Positions 16,350 through 28,300 of a stretch of 30,738 nucleotides of DNA are shown one piece after another. The translations under genes were made by a program, and so were the position numbers. Within the stretch, counting starts at the first letter, position 1. Each line of letters starts with the position of its first letter. Source of the DNA: a virus; the IMG/VR virus record IMGVR_UViG_3300032308_002388, positions 1 through 30,738 of that record; one strand, given 5' to 3'. The notes beneath the pieces are model-generated. The model was not told where the DNA came from. It saw nothing but the letters and a program-made list of their open reading frames with translations, and made no database searches.

Positions 16350-19300
16350 ATGGCCAATACAAGAATACGCACAGTAGATTTCTTACCAGAAATTTTCCGC
16401 ACACCAACCAACAGACAATTTTTGTCTGCAACGTTGGATCAGTTGGTCCAAGACCCAAAACTCAAGCCCACACAGGGATTTATTGGACGTCGTGTTGGCC
16501 CCGGAGTCAATCCACAAGACAACTATGTTCTTGAACCAACAAGATCACGCACCGACTATCAGTTGGAACCAGGCACTTGTTTTTTAACGCCAAACACCAA
16601 CACAGTAGCAGATGCACTGACTTATCCTGGACTGGTTGACTCTATTGGAGTCAAGGGCGGCAACACCACACGAGCAGACAGACTGTTTGCCAGTCAGTAT
16701 TATTCTTGGGATCCGTTTGTTGATCTTGACAAATTTGTAAACTTCAGTCAATACTATTGGCTTCCTGGCGGTCCAGATTCAGTGGATGTGTTTGCCAATC
16801 CAATCCCGCTGGAAGATGACTTTACAGTCACAAGGAATCCCAGCAACTACACATTCAGCGGAGTGCCCGGCACTAACCCCACTCTTACCCTGGTACGTCA
16901 AGGAAGCTACGAGTTCAATGTTCAACAAACTGGACATCGTTTTTGGATACAATCAGTGCCTGGCACATCTGGAACACTGCCACAGACCCCAAATCAAAGC
17001 AGTAGAGAGGTCCTGGGAGTAATTAACAATGGCGACGACAATGGTACAATAACATTCAATGTTCCGTCCAAGTCAGCACAAAATTTCTACTATCAGTTGG
17101 ACGATGCAGGGGTTGTGGACTTTGCAACCAACATTGAATTTGATGAAATCAACAATATCTATCTTGACGATTTTATCAAGAAATACGGCGGCATCGACGG
17201 AGTCACCGACATTGGTGGCCGAACCATAATTTTTCTCAACGATGCTGGATGGTTTTACACAGGACTATTTGACAGTGCCGGTCAGCCCTATGACAGTGTT
17301 CCCTTCGACGAAACCATAGAAATCACACTGGACAGCCAAAAATACAGTGTGTGGCGCATCAATTTAGTATATGATGACACACTAAATCCCTACATTAGAC
17401 TCACTGTAGAACAGCCAGTAAACAATTTAAGTAAACTGTTGGTTGAATACGGAGACCAGTATTCAAATATCTATTTTTATAAAACAGCATCTGGAACATT
17501 TGAACGTATTCCACTGATCACTGCTGACCTTGACTATCTGTATTATCAAGATGCTGACAATCCAGAATTGTTTGGTATCATCAGATTGGTAGACAACGCA
17601 CAAGAAGTTCCAATTGTCATTGATGATGCGGCCACTCCTATTGTGACACTGATTGGATCGGTCATAGTAGGTAATACACTGACTTTTAGTACCTCTGTGG
17701 GCGGAGCTCCGCTGCCGGGTATGGTACTCAGTGGCGGTGGTGTCACAGAAGGAACATACCTTGTCAGCGGTACAGGAAATACCTGGGTGTTGAATCAACA
17801 AGCCACAGGTACACCTACCACAGCGAGACTGGTCAATATCATTGGATCCAGTGAATATACCAGCCCTAACGGCGTGGTATTCTCCAATGGACTCAAAGTA
17901 CAGTTCCAAGGTCCAACTATACCCGAATCGTATTCTGGAAATGAGTACTACGTTGAAGGTGTAGGTGAATCAATTACCTTGTTGCCAGTCACTAGATTTA
18001 TCACTCCAGAGACTTACACTAGATCAACTACAGTTCCCTACGATTCCACACCCTACGATTCCACACCCTATGATGAGTCGTTGAATGCTCCACTGGATCA
18101 AGATTACATCACAATCAACCGAGCCAGTCTTGACTTCAACGCCTGGAGCCGTAGCAATCGTTGGTTCCACATTGACATCATAAATGCCACAGCAGAGTAC
18201 AACGGATCAGTGCCTGTACTAGACAATAATTTCCGTGCCAAGCGTCCAATTTTGGAATTTGTTCCTAGCCTAAAATTATTTGATTTTGGAACCGAAGGGT
18301 TACCACCCATAAACATCATTGATTTTAGAGCCACCGACGCCATGAGCGATATCAATGGTACCATTGGCTACAGCATTGATGGGTATGCGTTTCAAACTGG
18401 CACAAGAGTAATTTTTGCAGCCGACCGAGATCCGGAAGTAAGAAATAAAATTTTCCAAGTCACATTTATTACACCGTCAGGGTCTGGGGTCCCAATTATT
18501 GACCTACAACCAGCCGATCTTAATGCACCCGACCAACTGCGTGATCAGAGCGTGTTAGTCACCAGCGGTATTACTCAGCAAGGAACCACTTACTGGTACA
18601 ACGGCGAAGTGTGGGTTCCAGCACAACAAAAAAGCAACATAAATCAGCCGCCTCTGTTTGATGTATTTGATGAAAATGGAGTAAGCTATGGCGACCGAAT
18701 AGTGTATCCCAGCACATCATTCGCAGGAACCAAACTGTTTAGTTATGCACCCGGCGAAGGTGTAACTGATTCAATCATTGACCAGCCACTGAAATATCTC
18801 ACAATCAACAATGTAGGAGACATTGTATTTGACAACAATCTCAACGTTGATACATTTGTGTATGTTGAAGATACCATCAGTGTTGAAGTTCCCATCAATG
18901 ATGGCATAGTTCGACAATATCAAAATCGTACAGAGTTTGCCAAATTACTGGGTTGGAAAACAGCAGAAACACAAGTAGTTTCTCGACAAAGTTTTAGTTT
19001 CAATTACACCACAGGCCAAGACCTTGTGATTGATATTCCAGTTGATACTGACTCTTCAGCGATTCCAGTTAAAGTATTTGTAAATGCCTTGTTTGTCAAC
19101 CCAGACGAGTATACCTATGTTGTAAACGCAAATAACTCGACTACAATTTCTTTTATCAATGAACCGCCCAGTGGCGTTTCAGTAGAAGTCAGTGTAATCA
19201 GCAATGTGGCAAGTCCTACTGGTTTTTATTCTGTACCGTTGAATCTTGAAAACAATGCAGTGAATGCCACAGTGCCCGACCTCACACTGGGAACCATACG

Positions 19301-22300
19301 AAATCATTATGGTACAATCTGTCAGAACTTGGCAGACTTCCAGGGCGATATAAATGGTCCTAACAATTCTAGAGACCTTGGTGACATAATTCCGTTTGGT
19401 CAGATCATAATGCAACAAAGTGCTCCATTGACCATGGCCAGTACTTTCATCAACAATCCAGGCTATGATTTTTTCCGATCATTGGAGTATTCTTCAACTC
19501 AATACGAAAAATTTAAAAATGTCCTAATGGACACAGTGGTCAAAAACAATTTTCAAAACATGACCGTTGCTGAGATTTTAGATGAGTGCATGATACTGAT
19601 CAATCTTGGCAAAAACGAACTCACTCCATTTTACTGGACTGATACTATTCCCACAGGTGAAACATACGAACAAACAGTGTATACAGTGACACCAATCACT
19701 GGCACCACGTTTGACACACTGTACACTTATAATTTTGACGAAGCCAACTATCGAGCTATTCTAGTATATCTCAATGATGAAATATTGTTAGGTGACGACA
19801 TTGAATACAGTGTGGCTGCCGACGGACCTCGATTGACTGTGCTGGTACCACTCACTGTTGGAGACGTGTTGACCATTCGTGAGTATGCTACCACGTTTGC
19901 AAATTATGTGCCATCAACTCCTACCAAGTTAGGACTGTATCCTTCCTATGTTCCAGAGTTATTTTTAGACGACACCTATGTACAGCCAACCTTTGTTATC
20001 CGTGGGCATGATGGATCAATCACTGTGGCCTATAACGACATACGAGATCAGATACTGCTGGAATTTGAAAAACGTATCTACAACAATCTCAAAGTTGAAA
20101 AAAATCCTATTCCGTTGGTACTGGATGATGTGGCTCCGGGTCAGTTCCGTACCACAGATTATACTCAAGGTGAAATCACACAGATTCTAGGAACCAGTTT
20201 CCTGGCCTGGGTTGGTGCAAACAAATTGCCCTACCGAGAACAAGACTACATTGAAGACAATGAGTTCACCTGGAACTATAGTGCCAGCCAAAACAAATTA
20301 AACAATCAACCATTGCTGGGCGCATGGAGAGGAATTTATAACTATTTCTACGACACAGATGCACCCAACACTCGTCCCTGGGAAATGCTAGGGTTCAGTG
20401 AACGACCGACCTGGTGGGAAGAAGAATACGGTCCTGCGCCATATACCTCGGGCAACTTGGTTCTTTGGGAAGATCTTGAAGCAGGTCGTGTAATGGATCC
20501 AGCAGGATCCTATGTGCTGAACAAATACAAACGTCCTGGACTAACATCAGTGATACCATCGGGCACTGAAGGACAACTACTGTCGCCATTTGAAGTCATG
20601 GTGGGAGAATACGATCAAGGCAGTTTCCGTAAGAGTTGGACAGTGGGAGATGATGGGTCAGTTGAAGCATCATGGAGAAAATCCAGCGCCTGGCCGTTTG
20701 CAGTTCAAAGATTGTTGGCACTGACAAGACCTGCTGATTATTTTGCATTGTTTGCCGACAGAGACCTCTACAGATACAACAACGAGTTTGGCCAGTATTT
20801 GTACAACAATCGATTCCGTTTACAACCAGAAAACATTGAAATCTATGGCAATGGAGTTATCAAGAACAGTTATATCAACTGGATAGTTGACTACAATCGT
20901 CAAACCGGTCTTGACAGCACAGCTGATCTCAAAGTAGTATTAGAAAACATAGATGTAAGACTTTGCTATCGTCTGGCTGCTTTCTCTGACAAACAATACA
21001 CCAAAATTTACACAGAAAAATCCAGCCCCAACAGTTTGAACACCAGTTTGTTGTTGCCCGACGAAAGCTATCAATACCTGCTGTACAAGAATCCTACAAT
21101 ATCAACCTTGACATGGAGTTCGGTGATCATACAACGAACTGAACTAGGGTATGCAGTGTATGGATACAGCACCACAACACCTTACTTTGAAATCCTAGTC
21201 AGCGTACCCAATGGAAATTATCGTACTATCAAAGTGGCCGACACTGTGGTACGTGCCCCCAACGATTTTAGCAACACTGTGGTTCAAGTTCCATATGGAT
21301 TTGAATTTACCACAGTGAACTCAGTGGTGGACTTCTTGCTCAGCTACGGTGCGTTCCAGGAACGTCAAGGCATGACCTTTGAAGATAAAGACAACGCTAG
21401 AATACTGAACTGGAGTCAAATGGCTCAAGAGTTCATTTATTGGAGTCGTCAGGGCTGGGGCCCCGGCAGTCTTATCAACATCAACCCAGTGGCCAACACA
21501 CTGAATGTGATGAGACCCAATCAGATCGCCGAGTCACTGAGTATCACTGCACCAGAAGACATATTACTGAATCAAAACAAACAAGCTCTGCAAGGGCAAG
21601 ATTATGTAGTAGAAAGATTTGAAAACGACCTTGTGTTACGTGCAGTCAACAACAACACGTTCAGCTACCTCAACGCCAAGTTCACAGCCTACGAACACAT
21701 GATTGTGTTGGACAACATCAGTATTTTTAATGATTTGATTTACAATCCAGCCACGGGCGCCCGCCAGAGTCGTTTGCTGTTTATAGGCTACACTACCTAT
21801 GACTGGAACGGCAGTCTAGATGCACAAGGATTCATACTGAACCAGGACAATGTGGAACCATGGTCTCCAAACCGTGCTTATTCTAAAGGACAAATTGTCA
21901 AGTACAAAGATGCTTATTGGTCAGCAGTAAAAATTATTCCTCCCACTGACAAATTTGATTTCAATGTATGGATTAAGAGTGATTACAATCTCATACAAAA
22001 AGGCCTGTTGCCCAATGCCGCAACCAATTCCGAACAGGTACGAAATTTCTACAACACCACGCAGGCAAACTTTGAGCGTGATGCTGATTTGTTTGCATTT
22101 GGATTGATTGGTTTCCGTCCTCGACGTTACATGCAGAATTTAAATCTTGACGACATCAGTCAGGTCAACATCTACAGTCAGTTCTTGGGTACCAAAGGAA
22201 CCACACAGGCCACAGACATATTCACCAAGGCCAATCTTGGAAAAGAAGTTGCCGAGTATAATATTTTTGAAAACTGGGCAATCCAGCGAGCAATCTATGG

Positions 22301-25300
22301 TGCCAATGCCAACCGCAGTTATTTTGAACTACGACTCAACGAAGCACTGCTGTTGGCCAACCCGTCAACAGTGGAAATCATCAACCCACAACAGTTCAGC
22401 GAAGCAGATCAAACTGTGTTGGTCAGCAATATCTGGAAAGAAAGTTATCCAATCACATCACCGGACATCTTGCCAACCACGGATCTCAGTGCCACAGACA
22501 GTCAGTTGCCCAGTGCCGGATATGTAAATTGGGATGATGCAGATATCAAACTGTTTAATTTTTCTGATCTCACTGCAATCATCAATGACATTGAGAACAT
22601 TGCAGTAGGCACCAGCGTTTGGGTGGCCAAAGACAATGCCTATGATTGGAACATTTATCGCAACAATCTGGTGATCTACAACATGACCCAGGTTCGTGAC
22701 AATCTCAACGGAACCTGCACATTTACATTTGCAGGACAGCACGGATTATTGGTTAATTCACAAATTGTGATCAAGTATTTTGACCAAGGCATTGATGGTG
22801 CATATCGAGTGCTCAGTGTACCCAGCCTCAAAACAGTCACAGTGGAGTTAAGTCTGGGTGGTGCAGTCACACAAGTCACTGGCATTGGTGTTTGTTTTGT
22901 ACTTGAAACCATGCGTGTGGCCCAGGCCAGCGATGTTTCAAACTTGGTTTATTCCAACAGCTTGTTGCCAGGCAACAAGGCCTGGGTAGACGACGATGGC
23001 ACAGGCCACTGGATTGTGTACGAAAAAATTGATCCGTTTACCAATGGTACCGAACTGGTTCCTCTTGAACCTGTGATCAGTTCTAGATTTGGAACATCCA
23101 TAGCACAAGGCTTTGGCGGGTTGGCAGCCATTGTTGGTGCACCGGGCTACGGCAATGAAGTAGGCGCAGTATATGGGTACACCAAAGGTGGAACCACATC
23201 CTATGTTGAAAGTGTAGTGTTGACCATGGGAGCCAACAATTTTGTTGGCTACGGCGATTCTGCTGCCTGTGGCAACAACAGTTGGGGTATAGCCGGCGCT
23301 CCTAGAAGCTGGGCCAATCAAGGCTATGCTGTAGCGATCTATCGCAATCCTGATTCAGGCAACTTCATACAAAGTCAACTACTGACTGAAGTACCTTACA
23401 GATTATATCAAGCCACAGGCAATGGTGTGACTACTAGTTATAACCCATCAGCTTCTATCACCATCACTGATCCTACCAAGGTTGGTGTGGTCATCAATGA
23501 TGTGGTACAAGTATATGGAACCAACTGGACTTATTCAGCTCCCAATGTTGTGTTTACATCAGTGGCCACCAACAGCACTCCAGTGGCAGCACCGCCCAAC
23601 GGATCGCAAATTAACATTTTCTTGTACGATGAGTATTCATACAGCGTAGCTATCAGCCCAGACGAACGTTGGATGTATGTTGGAGCTCCAGCTGGCAATC
23701 GTGTGTATGCCTACAACAAAGTTGATGTACAGCTACAAGCCAAAAACTTTGTTGGCGATGGGTCAACAACTACATTCTTTATTGCAGATACCATAGTGGT
23801 AGACAATGATTCTGCAACTGGCGGTATTGGATCGCAACAGCTTGGAGTCACAGTCAATGATCTACCAAAAACAGCCAATGTGGACTGGACCTATGACGGT
23901 GAAAATGTTGTGTTTGAAATACCACCAAACACCGGTGACGAAATACGTATAATACGTTTGCAGAGCAAGACATTCTTTCCAACTTTGCCTGTGACCACCT
24001 TCAACATTGAAGAAATCTACACAGCAACAAACATCTACAGTTTCAGCATGTATGTCAATGACGTACTACAACGTCCCAACATGGACTACACGTTTAATAC
24101 AACAACTAAAACTGTGACCTTCTTGCAAGGAGTCACAGGAACCATTCTAGCAACCAGCATTTCATATTGGGAATACGTTGATTATCTAACAGTGGCCGGA
24201 TTGCCAACTACTGCAAGATTTGGGCATTCGCTGACAACCACAACAGATGGTCGTCAAATTGTAATAGGCACCCCTAACGACACAGTTGATGGAAAATTGT
24301 TGGCAGGACAAGTGTATGTGATTGATCGCTGTGTGGAAAGATTCACAGTAACAAATCCATCCATCACTACTTACAGCACACTGAGAAACTTCAGCGGCCC
24401 TGCCACAGTCAAAGTCAATGCTACATATTTGATCCCTGATGGATCCAACAATAACGGCCAATTTACCGAAGACAATGCCAACACTGTGACCATTGATTAC
24501 CCATTGAATGTGGGTGACATCATCGAAATTGAAACCAATCAATTTGAACTCATGCAGGCAGTGGCTTCAAATGCACCGCAAGCTGGCGCTGTATTTGGCA
24601 GAGCAGTTGACCAGTGTCCTACCAATTGTAGTTTATACATTGGTCAACCCAACGATTCCTCTGTGTTACCAGAAGCAGGCAGTGTAGAAAGATTTGTAAA
24701 TCAAAACAGATTATATGGAATAATCACAGGCGTTGAACAAAATCCTACATTAACGCCCGGTGATACTGTGCGAATCAACAACGTTGACATTGAAGTGTCT
24801 ACCCCAACAGCATGGAACAGTGCCATTGCCTGGGCCGCAAATACATTTGTGATCGACGGAGCAACCATCTATCGTTCTATCAGAACAGTGCCATCGTCAG
24901 TGAGTATTGATGATACCACTTACTGGAAAGAGTCTAGTTGGGTAGAACTCTACGCCAACGATATCAATGTGGCTGCCGCTCCTGTGCAGTCAGGGCCAAC
25001 TGCTGGCTTGGTATTGATACCCAATGTTAGTGCATCAGTCAACAATGGATACCTGACCATCAGCATTGCCAACTCAAACGCAGTCGTACCATTTACACAG
25101 TTGTTGGTATTGCCAGGAATTGGCAATGCTTATAACGACCTTGGCATGGAACCCATGTATTACACACAAACAGTGGAAGCGCCAAATCAGATTGCGTTTG
25201 CGCACTTTGGTGAGTCTGTGGCGATCAGTGATGATTCTCTCACACTGGTAGTAGGATCACCACAAGGCACAGCAGCCAAGCCCACTACGTTTGACAATGG

Positions 25301-28300
25301 AACAACATACTTTGACAGCAAGGCCACAGAATTTTTTGATCTGTTATCAGAGAGCGGAGTTGTTTACACCTATGACTTGTTGTCAGCGGCCAATGGATCC
25401 ATAAGAAACCCAAGTAAGTTTGTGTTTGGTCAACAAATTTACGATGAAACATTGCAGTCATTGGATGAGTTTGGCACAGCAGTCAGCTATGTCAATGGCA
25501 TATTACTGGTTGGATCACCACAGGATGACCTAGGCGACAGCATAGGCGACTATGGTCGTATCACACAGCTGAACAACATAGATAGACTAGCGGCCTGGAA
25601 TCCAATCTACAGAGAAACACCAATTGTAGATGTTAAACTGCTCAATTCTGTGTTTGCATACGACAAACTGGAATCAAAAGTCACACAATACTTTGATTTT
25701 ATTGATCCATTGCAGGGCAAAATACTAGGATCGGCCAGACAAAACATTGATTACATTGGAGCTCTTGATCCAGCCAACTACAATTTTGGAGTGGTAAACA
25801 ACTTTGGCGACACATGGAATGAAAGCTATCTTGGTCAAATGTGGTGGGATCTCAGCACAGTAAGATTTATTGATTATCATCAAGGCAGTATTGAGTACGA
25901 AAGCCGACGTTGGGGACAGTTGTTTCCAGGCAGCTCAGTAGATGTATATCAGTGGATTGAAAGCACAGTTCCACCAGCTTCGTATGATGGGCCAGGCACA
26001 GTTTACAGCACCACAAGTTACGTGGTCACTAGCAAGCTCAACAATGATGGCTTGTTTGCTACACGTTATTTCTACTGGGTCAAAGGCATACGAGAAGTGA
26101 TCAGTCGTGCCAAAAAAACACTCAGTGCCGAGGCAGTGGCGCAATACATTGAAAATCCACGCGGTTCGGGTATTCCTTACATCGCGGCGTTGTCACCCAG
26201 TGCTGTGGCCTTGTACAATGCGCGGCCTTACATATCTGCACAAGACACCATCTTGCATGTTGAATTTGATAAAATAGCCAACAGCGACAACGTTCACGTG
26301 GAATATGATCTTATTCCATCAGGTGATCCTGATGGATTCCTGGGCGCTGGCCTGTATCGTAAAATGCTGGATTCATTCTGCGGTGAAGATACTCTGGGCA
26401 ACAAGGTACCTGATCCACTGTTGAGTCCGGCCGAATTGTATGGTGTACAGTTCCGCCCACGTCAGAGCTTTTTTGCAGATCGATTCTTGGCCCTGCAAAA
26501 CTATCTTGAGCGAGCCAACAACATACTGTTGCAGTTTCCAATCAGTGACAGTCGTCCTTTCAACTTGCTCAACAGCGAAGAGCCGGAACCAACATCTGCA
26601 TCTGGTGAATGGAACAAGCGTGTGGCAACATACACTGAATTGACATATCAGGATCTTGGCGAAGTACCAGTTGGCTACAAATATCTTGTGGTCACAGACA
26701 GCACCAACAAAGGATTGTGGACCATATACACTGTGACTCCTACCATTGATGGAATATCCAAGTACCTGTTGTTGAGTCGTGTTCAAAACTACGACACCAA
26801 ACAGTATTGGGAATATGTTGATTGGATTCAACCAGGATACAATGCCAGCATCAAGCCTGTGGCTGAAGTTGCTACATTCAATGATCTGCAAAGACTCACA
26901 GTACCCGAAGGCGCCAGCGCCAAGGTCACACGCAACAGTTTTGCCAAGTTTGAGATTTATCAATATCTCGACGGCGAGTGGATTCGTGTAGTTCTTGAAG
27001 ATGGTACTATACAAATTAAAAACACCATTTGGGACTACACAGCAGGAAAATTTGGATTTGACGTGGAAACCTACGACAGTCAATACTTTGACCAATACCC
27101 TGCAATCGAAACACGACAAATAATAAAAGCCATCAATGAAGAATTGTTAGTAGATGAACTACAAATATTCCGTAATCAACTGTTGATGCTGGTATTTGAG
27201 TATGTGTTGACAGAGTTCAATGCGCCAGACTGGTTGTTCAAGACCAGTCTCATAGATGTTGACCACAAGATACGAGAACTGTTGCCTTACCAAATTTTCC
27301 GTCAAGACAATCAAGACTTTGTGTTGCAGTACATCCAGGAAGTCAAGCCTTACCACGTGAAGATCAAAGAATTCAATCTCAAGTACTACGGCTTGGATAC
27401 CTACGATGGCACAGTCACAGACTTTGACTGCCCAGCATATTTTAACAGCAACATTGATGGATTTGAAGCGCCAGCTCTAGACGACACAAATCCGCCAAAG
27501 TACAGCAACAGCGTGCCGTCATCATCAGGACTGTGGCAAGAGCTACCGTGGAGTCAGTGGTATCAAAATTACACATTAACACTGCAAGGAGTTGATGTCA
27601 TCGAGTCAGGTGCTGGATACACAGTGCCTCCTGTTGTGACCGTTGGCGACGAATGGCAAGCCAACACAGCATACTCAACTGATCAGCAGATTTATTATCT
27701 AGGAAATCTTTACACAGTACAAGACGGTGGAACCACCGGCGACAAAGCCCCAACGTTTACTAGTGGAGTACAACTCAATGGCACAGCCACCCTGGCCTAT
27801 GCAGGATCAACTGCATTTGCTGTGGCTCGAGTTAATACTGCAGGACAAGTGGTTGAGATAATTGTAATTGAAACAGGTTCAGGATACACTGTTACTCCTA
27901 CAATCACCATCAGCGGCGGCAACGGGCTGGGTGCTCGCGCAGTTCCTGTGTTGGGTAACGAGCTGGTTAGAAATTTCTTGACCACACTCAAATACGATCG
28001 ATACAACTACAACAGTCAAGTGGTTGATTGGCAAACCAACACTGAGTATCTTGAAGGACAGTTGGTACGATTCCAAGATCAAGTTTACAGTGTTGACGCT
28101 GATGTCAATAGCGGTTCTATCTTTGATCCTGAGCAATACACTCTAGTAGATCAAAGCACACTTGATGCCGCGGATCGTGTGATTGGTCTTTACACTCCTA
28201 CTCCCAACGAGCCTGGACGCGAATTGGCTCAAGTCATGTTGGGCATTGATTATCCAGGTGTGCAAGTCATGGGGCCTGACTTCAGTCAAAACACAGGCTA

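Noticed and set aside
22100-23060. Possible domain boundary with separate internal gene start in the giant ORF
   Set aside because: Several in-frame Met codons exist, but none has a clear ribosome binding site and the frame runs on without any stop.
26373-27119. 248-codon open frame on the minus strand
   Set aside because: It lies wholly inside the giant plus-strand gene, which has coherent protein patterns throughout. The minus-strand translation is Cys- and Val-rich, without recognisable motifs, and lacks a convincing ribosome binding site.
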